A stretch of 64,000 nucleotides of DNA from Streptomyces flavotricini (GCF_020639365.1 NZ_JAINUL010000001.1:8279095-8343094), one strand, 5' to 3'. Shown: positions 34,298 through 43,122, counted from the first letter of the stretch. Translations and numbers: made by a program. Notes: generated by a model not told the origin, from the letters alone.

Positions 34298-35578
34298 GTG
34301 ACGGAGACGGGCCCGATCGTGGTGTTCGCGAACTTCCTCTCGGACTTGGCGGTCGATCTGGACGAGGGGCAGATCCTGACGACGTGGGCCCAGCAGGCGC
34401 CGCGGAAGGTGTGGCTGCTTCGGCCGGGGGACGTGTTCGTCACTCCCGTGCCGCTGAGCCGAGAGTTCCTGCTGTACGCGTATGGGCTGACCGGCGTACC
34501 CCCGGATGCGGTGGCTGTCATCGAGGTGCCCCCCGCCGGAGCCGTCCCGCTGGCGCGGGCGGTGCGCGAGGCCGGCCTCGTGGAGCAGGTCCGGGCTCTC
34601 GCCGGGGACCGGGGTGCGGCGCTGCTGCCGACGGCTTTGGACGCGTCGGCGATCGCGTTCGCCCGAGAAGTCGGCCTCGCGGTGCGCCCGTACCCCACGG
34701 TCGAGGCAGCCGAAGCAGCCCTGAAGATGACCATGCTGCTCAATACGAAGACCGGCTTCCGCGGGACGGCCGGGAAGCTGGGCATGAGGCTGCCGACGGG
34801 GCGGATGTGCCGGCGCCCGGCGGCGGATGGCGTGGCGCGTGACCTCTTGAGGGATCACGAGCGCGTCGTGGTGAAGCCCGACCGTTCGGCGGGAGGCCAC
34901 GGGATGCGCTTCGTGTGCCGCGATGACCTGAGGGGCGGGGCGAGCCTGTCGCTTGATGCGGTCGGCGGGCCCGAGGGTCTGTGGGTGGTGGAGGAGTGCC
35001 TCGACGTGGCCGAATCGGTCAGTGTCCAGCTGGAGGTGACCGCCTCTGGGACGCACGTGCTCTTCAGCGGAGCGATGCGCACGGTCCAGGGTTCCTTCAC
35101 GGGATACGCTTCTCCGCTGCCGCCGTCCTGCGCGCATGTGGCCGGCGAGTTGGAGGAGTGGGGGATGGCCTTGGGAGGCCATCTGGCCGAGAACGGCTAT
35201 GCCGGGCCCTTCGGGCTCGACGCGCTGGTGGACACGGACGGTGTCGCGTACGCGAGTGAGAGCAACATCCGCCGTACGGCCACCACCACACCGCACGCCA
35301 TGGTCACCCGGCTGACCGAGGGATCGACCAACGCACGGCCGGCGTGGTCGGTGTCGAAGGGGTGGACGCGGACTCCCATGGATTTCGGCGAGGTGCTGGC
35401 CCGGCTCCGGGCTTCCCGCCTCGCGTTCGACCCGGATCGTGGCGAGGGTGTGGTTCTCTACGCGGACGCGCCGCCCGACGGCCGTTCCTGGCGGTACGCG
35501 GTGATTGCCAGGAGCGCCTGGGACGTTGAGGAGCAGGAAGCCGCGTTGGTCGAGGTTCTCGAATTCGAGGGTGGCTGA
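34298..35578 (+). CDS. Pre-ATP-grasp domain peptide ligase (PGM1-like)
   Basis: A 426-aa protein. The N-terminal pre-ATP-grasp domain reads IVVFANFLSDLAVDLDEGQ, then RKVWLLRPGDVFVTPVPLS. An ATP-grasp fold follows, with VVVKPDRSAGGHGM (near residue 190) as the nucleotide-binding loop and LWVVEECLDVAESVSVQLEV next. Metal and ATP ligands lie in GPFGLDALVD and ASESNIRR (near 305-330). This matches the group that includes the pheganomycin ligase PGM1, which joins peptides or amino acids through an acyl-phosphate. The start is GTG with AGAGGAG. It stands alone, so the substrate is unknown; a link to the amidotransferase 16 kb away is speculative. Confidence 0.82.
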   Translation: MTETGPIVVFANFLSDLAVDLDEGQILTTWAQQAPRKVWLLRPGDVFVTPVPLSREFLLYAYGLTGVPPDAVAVIEVPPAGAVPLARAVREAGLVEQVRALAGDRGAALLPTALDASAIAFAREVGLAVRPYPTVEAAEAALKMTMLLNTKTGFRGTAGKLGMRLPTGRMCRRPAADGVARDLLRDHERVVVKPDRSAGGHGMRFVCRDDLRGGASLSLDAVGGPEGLWVVEECLDVAESVSVQLEVTASGTHVLFSGAMRTVQGSFTGYASPLPPSCAHVAGELEEWGMALGGHLAENGYAGPFGLDALVDTDGVAYASESNIRRTATTTPHAMVTRLTEGSTNARPAWSVSKGWTRTPMDFGEVLARLRASRLAFDPDRGEGVVLYADAPPDGRSWRYAVIARSAWDVEEQEAALVEVLEFEGG

Positions 35579-35590
35579 CCCGCACGAAGT

Positions 35591-35623
35591 CGGTCCCGGC
35601 ACCCAGGAAGGGTGCCGGGACCG
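35591..35623. terminator. Bidirectional terminator between convergent genes
   Basis: A perfect 14-bp stem (35591-35604 with 35610-35623, CGGTCCCGGCACCC and its complement) has a 5-nt loop. It starts 12 bp after the ATP-grasp stop and ends 22 bp before the end of the convergent PRC-barrel gene. Confidence 0.8.
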
Positions 35624-35645
35624 GCGCCGTCATGCGCGGAGCGGA

Positions 35646-36014
35646 TCAGGCGGGGCGGCCGCCGAAGGGGGCGCCGGTGCCGTAGTACGTGCCCAGCTCC
35701 TCTCGGTATCCGGCGTCGCCGAGGTGCTTGTCCCGGTGGAACTCGGGGGCGTTCTTGATCTGTTCCTTGGTGCGGTCGACGAAGACCTTCTTGTCCTCCG
35801 GGTCGATCCTGACGACGGTGCTCGCCGGGAGCAGGACCTCCTTGCCGAAGATCCAGACGCCGGTGTCGACCACCAGGTAGGTGTCGCCGACCTCGTCGGA
35901 GTGCTTGTCGACCGTGCCGATGCTCCCGTCGGTCGCCTCGACCTTGTAGCCGGTCAGATCGGTACCGGCCAGGTAGCCGGACGTCGACTTGTAACTCCAC
36001 ACATGTTCAGTCAC
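35646..36014 (-). CDS. PRC-barrel domain protein
   Basis: A 122-aa soluble protein whose first 85 residues form a PRC barrel (LTGYKVEATDGSIGTVDKHS, then TYLVVDTGVWIFGKEVLLPA and VVRIDPEDKKVFVDRTKEQI). The C-terminal tail is FHRDKHLGDAGYREELGTYY. Streptomyces has several such stress-induced proteins of unknown biochemical role. The ATG is preceded by GAGGAGTTGTTTTCGCG in the mRNA sense. Confidence 0.9.
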   Translation of the reverse strand: MTEHVWSYKSTSGYLAGTDLTGYKVEATDGSIGTVDKHSDEVGDTYLVVDTGVWIFGKEVLLPASTVVRIDPEDKKVFVDRTKEQIKNAPEFHRDKHLGDAGYREELGTYYGTGAPFGGRPA

Positions 36015-36308
36015 GCGAAAACAACTCCTCGGTCAATGGAGGACGGCGGCGAAATGCTTCTCCGTCGATCCTCCTTTTCCGTACGTCGTGCTCGGCGGTG
36101 CGGTTGTGCTGCGTTCCGCCTGGACTTCATCTGCCCCGCCTCTACGACTTCACGCACCCGGATCCAATTGCCGGGCCGGGACGGCCGTCGATCCTTGGAG
36201 GTGAGCAGGTCCCCGGCCGCATCACGGCGACCGTCCCGGCTTCCCTATGCTGCCTCCGGTATCCGCACCCATTTTCTTCTGGGTTCGCGAGGGCCTGACG
36301 AAGCCAAC

Positions 36309-36360
36309 ACGGCGGTGGCCGGTCACCCCCTACCGGGAGGGGGTGACCGGCCACCGCCGT
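36309..36360. terminator. Exceptional 23-bp perfect hairpin
   Basis: Arms 36309-36331 and 36338-36360 are exactly complementary over 23 bp with a 6-nt loop (ACCGGG). In the forward direction the hairpin is followed by GCAGTTTTGTTCCTT, so it resembles a strong intrinsic terminator. It lies in the 521-bp gap between the PRC-barrel start (reverse) and the next forward gene, about 175 bp before that ATG. It ends no obvious forward gene, so an attenuator of the downstream gene or a transcription barrier is possible. Confidence 0.7.
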
Positions 36361-36535
36361 GCAGTTTTGTTCCTTATCCTGATTGCTGGGCAGGAGGCTT
36401 CGTCTACGTTTGACGACGGTGCTTCGACGGAGCCTCGTCGGGGGCGATGCATCTGGGGGCATCTGGGGGTGCCGCCTTACGCTGCTTGGCCCAATCGGCC
36501 ACTCGGCGAAGCGTTCTTCGGGCAGAACAACCTTC

Positions 36536-36979
36536 ATGAACAGCAATCACGAGATGGATCCCGCACACCAGGTGCCGGACGAAGTCGACGAGAAGACGGT
36601 TCGAGCACTGGGTGCGCTCTCGAAGGCGCTGGAAACCACGGAGCGGGCCCGTGGTCACCTCTACGGGTTTCACCAGCTGACCGGGACCGCGGACTTCGAG
36701 CTCGGCGACGCCGTGCGACTCCTGAGGGAGGCGGGGCACGTAGAGCATGCCGCCCGCGTCGAGAAAGAGATCGTCGGCCGCAATGTCATCCCAGGGCACT
36801 GGACGTTCCAGATCATCGAGGCCTACAACGCCACCTATTACCAGCCCTTCGCCGCGGTGGAACGCGACATCGTGGACGAAGTGGCCGGTGGGCGGGACCA
36901 CCTTCTGGAGGCCCGGCTCAAAACGGTTCGACGCACGCCCCACCATCCTGACCACACCGCAGTGCCCCCCTCCTCCTGA
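36536..36979 (+). CDS. Conserved hypothetical protein
   Basis: A 147-aa, mostly helical soluble protein (KTVRALGALSKALETTERAR, LYGFHQLTGTADFELGDAVR, then VGRNVIPGHWTFQIIEAYN). The helical text with paired Glu/Arg and a central GHWTFQ motif looks conserved, but I cannot attach a family. The start is ATG at 36536; no strong ribosome site is visible. It is downstream of the large hairpin at 36309. Confidence 0.65.
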   Translation: MNSNHEMDPAHQVPDEVDEKTVRALGALSKALETTERARGHLYGFHQLTGTADFELGDAVRLLREAGHVEHAARVEKEIVGRNVIPGHWTFQIIEAYNATYYQPFAAVERDIVDEVAGGRDHLLEARLKTVRRTPHHPDHTAVPPSS

Positions 36980-37062
36980 TGGAAAGGCCGGCTCGGCGAA
37001 GGCGCGGAAGAGGCCCACCGCAACGGAGCTGACCGGTCGAAGCTTCCTCATGCAGCGGCGTG

Positions 37063-37745
37063 CGCGCCGACGGCCTGTCAGGTAGCAGCGTGTCCGGGAC
37101 GACGAGGCTGATGCGCCGGCTCGGCTTCAGCCCGCAGGTCCCCGCACGTCGGGTGGCCGAGCGCGACGAGCATGCCGTGACGGTATGGAAGGAGGTGACC
37201 TGGGCGGAGGCAAAAGAGCGCGGGCGGCCTGCGGGGGTTGCATCTGCTTCGAGGTCGAGGCAGGCTTCACGGGCCGTCCGCCCACGGGGCGCACCTGGGG
37301 CCGGCGTGGCCGCACCCCGGTTGTGACGGTGAGCGGTCGCCGCTCGGGGCGTTTGTCGGTTGCCGGGATAGATCGCCATGCGGCCGGGCTCCCGCACCCG
37401 GCTGTGCCACCGCCTTCGCACCCACCCCGCGGGCAGGGGCAAGCGCCGCAGCATGGGCGAGCGCGACTTCATCGCCCTCATCGACGGTGTCCACCATCTC
37501 GGAGCGCGATGGCTGACGGTGTTCCTGCTGCCCGCCTACTCGCCCGACCTCACCCCCCGTCGAATGGGTCTGGGCCCACGCCAAACGCAGCCTGGCCAAT
37601 CTCGCCGTCATGGCCCTCGACCGGCTCGAGTCCCTCGTCCGCAACCGGCTCAAACGCCTGCAGTACCGACCCGATACCCTCGACGGCTTCATAGCCGGCA
37701 GGCACCGGCCTGAGCCTCGACACCGCCCGCCTCCTGACCGACTGA
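37063..37745 (+). pseudogene. IS630-family transposase remnant
   Basis: Successive segments lie in shifting forward frames. The N-terminal part reads GTTRLMRRLGFSPQVPARR, then ERDEHAVTVWKEVTWAEAK. The catalytic part is FEVEAGFTGRPPTGRTWGRR. Next come RSMGERDFIALIDGVHH and WLTVFLLPAYSPDL. The end reads RLESLVRNRLKRLQYRPDTL. AYSPDLxPxE is the hallmark of the IS630 DDE domain. Four or more frame changes make it inactive. Its 3' end abuts the truncated MFS gene. Confidence 0.8.
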
Positions 37746-38081
37746 CGTCAGCAGGCGGGCGGGGTGCAGGGGTCCGTGGCTCAGGGGAAGGTGTCGACGG
37801 TGAACAGGCATCAGCCCGGGCCGGAAGACGCGCTTGCGGCCGAGGCGGTCGGCGGCGGAACCGGCCGACGTCAGCAGGGTGGCCAGGGCGATGGTGCAGG
37901 CATCCAGGCGCCATTGGAGCCTGGTCGCCGAGGGGTTCACGTCCTGCCGGATCGCGGGCAGGGCGACGTTGAGGATGGTGGTGTCGAGGCTGCCCAGCAG
38001 CACGCTCAGTCAGCAGACGGCCAGTAGGAGCAGCTGCTGGCCCTGGCCCTGGCCCGGCTCGGGGACGCGGGTGCTTCCCAT
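37746..38081 (-). pseudogene. MFS (DHA2-type) drug-efflux gene, truncated with nonsense codon
   Basis: Starting at ATG 38081, immediately after the hydrolase stop, the frame reads through QQLLLLAVC to an in-frame TGA at the place where relatives have a second Cys. It then continues as LSVLLGSLDTTILNVALPAI, the conserved first helix of DHA2 exporters, followed by DRLGRKRV. It ends at the IS630 remnant after about 110 codons of the usual 470. This would have been the third gene of the cupin-hydrolase operon. Confidence 0.75.
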
Positions 38082-38870
38082 TCAGCGCCTGGTCTCGGCG
38101 AAGTCCGCTACGGCGAGGAGAAGTTGGCCGGGGGTCTCGATCTGGGGCATGTGCCCCGTATCGGGGAGGAGGCGGAACTCTGCGTCGGGGAAGGCGGCGG
38201 CGTAGGCGCGGCCGTAGTCGGCGTCGACGACCTGGTCGCTGGCGCCCCACACGACGAGGGTCGGCAGTGCGACGGTGGCCAGCCGTCCGCGCAGTCCCGG
38301 GTCTGCCATCGCGTGCGGGCCCGAGTAGACCTCCAGGGCGGAGCGGTTGGCGGCCATGGCGGTGCGTGCGGCCTCCCGGAGGGTGGCGGGATCGACGGCG
38401 AACGCGGCGGGGTCGTGGAAGGCGAGCTTCGACAGTTCGGCGGGCGTGAGGGAGAAGGTGTCGGCGATGGGGTGGCCGGGGACGTGGATGCCGGCCGCGT
38501 TCACGAGGACGACGGCGCTGATCCGGTCGCTGCCGACCAGGGCCAGCTCGGCGGCGATCCAGCCGCCGATGGAGTTGCCGACGACGGTGACCCCTGTGAG
38601 GTCGAGCTCGTCCAGCAGTAGGGCGTAGCTCTCGGCCAGGGTGGCGACGTCGGTCAGCCAGTCGGGGCGGTGGGTGCCGCCGAAGCCGGGATGGACCGGG
38701 GTGAGGACCCTGGCGTCGCGCTGCTCCGCGATGAGCCGCGCGAACGGGGCGACGGTCTGGGGTCCGCCGCCACCATGCAGCAGTAGATAGGTGCGGCCCT
38801 CGCCCTGGTCGTCGACGGTGAGGTCGAGTGTGCCGCAGGGGTGGGCGAGGGTGTGGACGGTGCTGGTCAC
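38082..38870 (-). CDS. Alpha/beta-fold hydrolase
   Basis: A 262-aa hydrolase. The oxyanion region is LLLHGGGGPQT, and the nucleophile elbow is GNSIGGW (Ser near residue 98). A late acid (WGASDQVVD) and His (DTGHMPQ) complete the triad. Such enzymes cleave esters, C-C bonds or lactones; substrate unknown. GTG at 38870 has AGGAGG 6 nt upstream. It is 29 bp behind the cupin gene and directly followed by the broken MFS gene, all presumably under the TetR regulator upstream. Confidence 0.9.
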   Translation of the reverse strand: MTSTVHTLAHPCGTLDLTVDDQGEGRTYLLLHGGGGPQTVAPFARLIAEQRDARVLTPVHPGFGGTHRPDWLTDVATLAESYALLLDELDLTGVTVVGNSIGGWIAAELALVGSDRISAVVLVNAAGIHVPGHPIADTFSLTPAELSKLAFHDPAAFAVDPATLREAARTAMAANRSALEVYSGPHAMADPGLRGRLATVALPTLVVWGASDQVVDADYGRAYAAAFPDAEFRLLPDTGHMPQIETPGQLLLAVADFAETRR

Positions 38871-38899
38871 GGGATTCCTCCTGGACGGTACTTGGGGAG

Positions 38900-39358
38900 T
38901 CATGCGAAGTCGGTGGCGGGGACGGTGGCGTAGCGGCTCATCGCCTCAACGGTTGCCTGCGGGGTCAGCTCCCCGGCGCCGGCGATCATGTCGCGCAGAT
39001 CGCGGAAGTACCGCACGTAGAGGTCGGGCGTGAAGGTGTTGATCATCACGGCCGGTTCGTCGCCGAGGTTGGCGAAGGTGTGCGGGGCGCCGGGCGGGAT
39101 CATCGCGAGCGTGCCGGGCGAGGCGACGTGGACCGTCTCCCCGATGGTGAAGTGCACGGTGCCGGAGACGACGTAGAAGCCCTCGTCGTGCTGGGCGTGC
39201 CGGTGCTGCGGGGGCCCTTCGGTGTGAGGGGCGAGGGTGATCTCGCCGATCCCGAGCCGGTGGCCGGTGGTGGTGCCGTCCTCGAGGATGCGCATCTGGG
39301 TCCGCCCCAGGCGGATCGTCTCGCCGCCGTCCGGTCCGACCACGGAAACCTGTGTCAT
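38900..39358 (-). CDS. Cupin-domain protein
   Basis: A 152-aa single-domain cupin. Motif 1 is HRHAQHDEGFYVVSGTV and motif 2 is PPGAPHTFANLG, giving His/His/Glu and His metal ligands. The N-terminal part (RLGRTQMRILEDGTTTGHRL) and C-terminal helix (VRYFRDLRDMIAG) are typical of small-molecule cupins near TetR regulators, which often act in detoxification of quinones or phenolics. Start ATG 39358. A perfect inverted repeat lies only 12 bp upstream, inside the presumed promoter or 5' leader. Confidence 0.9.
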   Translation of the reverse strand: MTQVSVVGPDGGETIRLGRTQMRILEDGTTTGHRLGIGEITLAPHTEGPPQHRHAQHDEGFYVVSGTVHFTIGETVHVASPGTLAMIPPGAPHTFANLGDEPAVMINTFTPDLYVRYFRDLRDMIAGAGELTPQATVEAMSRYATVPATDFA

Positions 39359-39369
39359 CGCTGCCCCTT

Positions 39370-39389
39370 CGTGAGAGTTCGCTCTCACG
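39370..39389. promoter_or_regulatory. TetR operator 1 (cupin side)
   Basis: CGTGAGAG-TTCG-CTCTCACG is a perfect 8-bp inverted repeat 12 bp before the cupin ATG. It shares the half-site CTCTCA with operator 2. Confidence 0.75.
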
Positions 39390-39424
39390 AGAGTAGGAGG
39401 GTGGACCTCCATCATGCAAGTGCA

Positions 39425-39439
39425 CTCTCATAATGAGAG
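39425..39439. promoter_or_regulatory. TetR operator 2 (regulator side)
   Basis: CTCTCAT-A-ATGAGAG is a perfect 7-bp inverted repeat, 51 bp before the TetR ATG. Its centre is about 52 bp (five helical turns) from operator 1, so one repressor could control both divergent promoters. Confidence 0.75.
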
Positions 39440-39489
39440 AGCGGTGATAGGGTCGGTGTGCAGGTACACGGAGGAACGGGAGCGCAGTG

Positions 39490-40101
39490 ATGACGACAGG
39501 GATCGGGGCGGGCCGCAGCAATCAGAAGCAGCGCACGCGCACCGCGATCGTCGAGGCCGCCCGCGCGCTCATTGCTACCGGCGCGGAGGTGACCATGCCC
39601 GCGATCGCCCGCGCGGCGCTGGTCTCCGAGGCCACCGCCTACCGGTACTTCCCCGACCTTCCCTCGCTCGTCGGCGAGTCTCTGGCCGGAGTCTGGCCCG
39701 CGCCCGCCGACGCGCTGCGGCCGGTCGCCCGCTCCACCGATCCGGTCGAACGGGTGGCCTTCGCCTGCGAGTTCCTGCTCCGCGGAGTCCTCGCCCGCCA
39801 GGGGGCGGTACGCGCCATGATCGCAGCCACCGTCACCCGGCCCGAGACGGCCACCGTGCGACCTGGTATCCGCTTCGGCTTGATCGACCAGGCCCTGATC
39901 CCGCTGCGGGACACTCTGGGGGCGACGGATCCGGAAGCGTTCGCCCAGCTCGAACGGGACCTCGCCGTCACTGTGAGTGCGGAGGCCCTCTTCTGTCTCA
40001 TGGATCTGTGCGGGCTCGCCCCCGACGAGGCCGTGGCCAGCGCCGTACGGACCGCGAGTACGCTCACCGAGGCCGCCGTACGCCGGACCGCCCACCGCTG
40101 A
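39490..40101 (+). CDS. TetR-family transcriptional regulator
   Basis: A 203-aa repressor. The N-terminal TetR DNA-binding domain reads RTAIVEAARALIATG, then TMPAIARAALVSEATAYRYF (residues 20-65). An all-helical ligand-binding domain follows (FACEFLLRGVLARQGAVRAM, then FAQLERDLAVTVSAEALFCL). ATG 39490 lies directly after an in-frame GTG (39487); either may be used. It is divergent from the cupin-hydrolase operon across 131 bp containing two related palindromes, so autoregulation and control of that operon are likely. Confidence 0.92.
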   Translation: MTTGIGAGRSNQKQRTRTAIVEAARALIATGAEVTMPAIARAALVSEATAYRYFPDLPSLVGESLAGVWPAPADALRPVARSTDPVERVAFACEFLLRGVLARQGAVRAMIAATVTRPETATVRPGIRFGLIDQALIPLRDTLGATDPEAFAQLERDLAVTVSAEALFCLMDLCGLAPDEAVASAVRTASTLTEAAVRRTAHR

Positions 40102-40144
40102 CGGCCGGCCGGGACGGTACTGCCGGACGGCGCTCGACCTCCTC

Positions 40145-40960
40145 GCCGACCCGTTCGGCCCGCGTGGCGCGGGAGGTAGCCGACGACCGCGCCGTGCTTG
40201 TCGGCGTACCACTCGATCGTTTCGCGGATGCGGGCCGGTTGGGGAGAGGGACGTCGCGGTATTCGGTGGGCTTGCGGTGCTTGAGGCGGCCGTAGGTCTT
40301 GGTGGTCTGGTTGACCTGTTCGGTGATGCGGTAGACGCCACCGGCGACGAGGTGGTTGAGGTTGACGGCGAAGGCTCCGCCGTTGCGCAGGCCCCAGCCA
40401 CGCATCAGGTCGGCGATCAGGAGGAACCGGTCGTCGCCGGCGGTGCGTACGTCGCGGAGCTGCGCGGGGGAGGGGTGACCGCACGTTCGGGGCCGGAACG
40501 CCCAGGACGGGGTCCTCAGTGTAGATACCGAGGCGGTAGGCGTCGAGGAGGACCGACTTCACCTGGTCGCAGCAGTGGGACTGGGTCGCGAGGCCGGCGC
40601 CGTTGCGTTCCATGGTGCGGATGAAGCCGTCGACGAACTTGTGGTCGAAGGTGCTCATCCTGCGGCTGCCGAGGACGGGGAGGATGTGGTTCTCGAGCTC
40701 GCCCGCGACAAAGGGCGGACGACACAGAGGTACGCTCAGGGACCCCCCGTGCTGCTGCGCTGTAGCACGTGGCCTGCGCAGGTCCCCCAACCCAGTGTCC
40801 CAGCCGTCCACATGGACGACCATTCGGCGATCGGCGCGCCGTCTGTGGTCTGCACGGTGTGCCAGTGTCCGGGTCGATGCCGATGTCCACGCCCCGACCC
40901 CGCTGTACCACGTCTTCGGTGACCTGAAAGTCCTCACCCCAGCAGAAGTCCTCCGCTACA
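40145..40960 (-). pseudogene. Tyrosine-recombinase (integrase) remnant
   Basis: In reverse, one frame reads GELENHILPVLGSRRMSTFD, then IRTMERNGAGLATQSHCCDQ and LLDAYRLGIYTEDPVLGV, the SAM-like core-binding domain of actinobacterial phage or ICE integrases. Another frame continues MRGWGLRNGGAFAVNLNHLV, then ITEQVNQTTKTYGRLKHRKP, where the catalytic-domain Arg region should be. The C-terminal HxxR...Y region is missing. Frameshifts make it inactive. No matching tRNA or att site was found. A nearby forward fragment (DLKVLTPAEVLRYTDTHRAH, ending 41025) is another unidentified remnant. Confidence 0.7.
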
Positions 40961-41343
40961 CCGACACCCACCGCGCACACCCCTTCGACGAGGTGTTCGG
41001 CTCCGCGGCAGCCCGCGCGGCCTGAGGGGACGCACGGGAGGAATGCGGCGGCATCGTTCTCCCCGGCGCTGCCGGCGCTGCCGGCGCGCAGGGCAATCGT
41101 GTGCCCTGAGTGATCGTTTCCGTGGTGAATCCGGGCGCCCACACGGGTGAGTTGGCTGTTCACGCCTGTCGGAGCGCATGCGAGTCGCGCTACACCCAGC
41201 CATGTGACTGTCCAACCACCACGGTGGTCTACGAGCCGGCCCGCTGAGCCGGCCCACGGATCAGGGACAGGGCATGGCGACCGGGGACGGCCTCCCCGGC
41301 GGCGGGTTCACCATCATGAGGGCGGCTCCAGGTGAGGACGAAC

Positions 41344-41877
41344 ATGTACGGCAGGAACAGGCGGGCCCGGCGCGGGCCCTTGGCGGTCGCGGCGCTCTCC
41401 GCGGCGGCTTTGCTCTTCACGCAGGGCACAGCATCGGCGGCGAGCGGGAACTGGTACCTCCCCCTTCCCGGCGGCACGTACGTGCCGGGCTCCAAGGTCT
41501 CCTGGACGCCCCGCGTCGTGTGCGATCAGGGCCCGTGCACCTACGACACCGAGTGGAGGCTGTCGGTCAGGGCCCTTTCCGACGCGGAGTTCTTCAACGA
41601 GGTGGGTTCCTCCTTCGCCCTGGTCAAGGGCCGGGACGGAGCCCAGGTCGGGACCTGCACCGTGGACAGCGCCACCGAGGTGCGCTGCGCGGCCACGGGC
41701 AACGGGTCGGTGGGCACTGGGGACGACCTGCGCCCCGCGCGGGAACTCGCTCTGAGGGCTGCGTCTTCGTCTTGTACCGCGACGGCTGAGGTGTTGTGGT
41801 TCGAGGTGGGCGGGACTGTCGATGCCGGGCCGGACGACGACGTGATCACCCCCACCACCGGGGGGCGCTGCGAGTAG
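41344..41877 (+). CDS. Secreted hypothetical protein
   Basis: A 177-aa exported protein. The signal peptide spans residues 1-33 (RRARRGPLAVAALSAAALLF, cleavage after TASA). A single beta-rich domain follows, with Cys residues that may form disulfides (RVVCDQGPCTYDTEWRLS, then CTVDSATEVRCAATG and SSCTATAEVLWFEVGG). ATG 41344 is preferred over the upstream GTG because GGTGAGG sits just ahead and a better signal peptide results. No family is recognised; it stands alone downstream of the integrase remnant. Confidence 0.75.
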   Translation: MYGRNRRARRGPLAVAALSAAALLFTQGTASAASGNWYLPLPGGTYVPGSKVSWTPRVVCDQGPCTYDTEWRLSVRALSDAEFFNEVGSSFALVKGRDGAQVGTCTVDSATEVRCAATGNGSVGTGDDLRPARELALRAASSSCTATAEVLWFEVGGTVDAGPDDDVITPTTGGRCE

Positions 41878-42079
41878 AGGTAAGGGGGTATCCCCGGCAG
41901 GGCGATGGTGTTGGGGACGGTGCGCGGGGCCGGGAGGGCGGTCTGCCGGTCCGGTGGGCGGATGAAGCCGAGCGCCAGGCGCTCCTCGGTCTTGCGCAGG
42001 ACCGTCCGGACACCACCGTTGTCTACGGGCCCGCGCCCTGATCCGATCCAGTCCGGCCATCCCATCGCGCTGGGGCTGT

Positions 42080-42502
42080 TCAGTGATTAGGCTGCCGTAC
42101 GGATGCGTGAGGGCCGGGGCGGGCGCTCGCGCGGCGGGTAGCGGGAGGCCTGCGGGGCCCCGGGCCGCGGACAAGTTCGGTGAGGAGAGCGGTGAGCTCC
42201 GCAGGGAGCGGTACGGCCGCATCTCGGACCACCGACACCGACAGGTGGGCCTGGTAGCCCACGGTCGGCGCGGAAGGGTTGACGTCCGCCTCGTACAGCG
42301 GCTGGTCGCCGGGGAGGGTGGTCCCGTCGAGTGGGCTCTCGGCCGCGCGCCGCCAGCCGCACGAGCAGCTGCCCCGCAGGAGCGCGGCCCGGGGCCTGCC
42401 GTCGTAGGCGTGCCACTCCGTTGACGACGGCATGCTCGGACCGCTGCCGACGTCGAAGTGGACCGGTCCCGGCTCGCTGCAGGCGGCCAGGAGCACCCCC
42501 AC
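42080..42502 (-). CDS. Hypothetical protein with a Cys-containing N-terminal region
   Basis: The C-terminal 130 codons look like a real soluble protein: TEWHAYDGRPRAALLRGSCS, CGWRRAAESPLDG, DQPLYEADVNPSAPTVGYQ, then VPLPAELTALLTELVRG. The CSCGW pair plus nearby His suggests a small metal-binding module, as in hypothetical streptomycete proteins of this type. The start is uncertain: GTG at 42502 gives the shortest sensible protein, while the open frame continues to an ATG at 42652 with poor codon use. Function unknown. Confidence 0.55.
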   Translation of the reverse strand: MGVLLAACSEPGPVHFDVGSGPSMPSSTEWHAYDGRPRAALLRGSCSCGWRRAAESPLDGTTLPGDQPLYEADVNPSAPTVGYQAHLSVSVVRDAAVPLPAELTALLTELVRGPGPRRPPATRRASARPGPHASVRQPNH

Positions 42503-43122
42503 CGACCCCTGGTGCGCGGCCCCCAACACGCCTTGAGCGCCCTGTCCATGACGACCCACCCCCTTCCCGGCCATTGCGCGATCGGACTGCCCACTGGCCG
42601 GCCCGAGGCCTCCGGGCTGCCGCGCTCGGGGTGCCCGCGTACCGGGATCCACCGAAAGCGGTACAGAGCTGGCTCGCAGTTCTGCAGCACCGGCGATCGG
42701 GCGGTCCGCTCAGGGGTGCACCACCGGCCTGCCGCAGGGCATGACCGGATGCGCGAAGTGCGTACTTGCGTGCGAAGAATTCCGCAGAACGGCTGTTACC
42801 CAGTCAACTGGTCCGACCGGGTGAGGGGGTGGGGCACTGCGCCCGGGGGTGCGCCGGAGCGCGCCGAACCTGATGCCCGGTTCGCGGGGCAGGTGGGTGT
42901 AGCGGTCAGTGAATGGCAGGGGCATGTTCGGGCCGAATGCGTGCAGTATGCAGGTGACCGTGACGGATATGTCCCTGTCCGGTAACCGGCGTCTGAGGGG
43001 GCTGTGCCGGGGGTCGTGCCGCGTTCAGAGTGTGGCCCTCGGCTCGCTCCGGGCCGACACCGCAAGTGCCCTCGCCGACCTGTTTCGGCTGGCGGGGCAC
43101 TGTTCTTGAGGGAGCACCACCC
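42503..43122. other. Non-coding stretch
   Basis: About 620 bp in which no frame has convincing gene text. The last 20 bp hold the GAGGGAG ribosome site of the lamin-tail gene. The promoter of that gene presumably lies within 42900-43100, but no consensus can be called. Confidence 0.4.
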
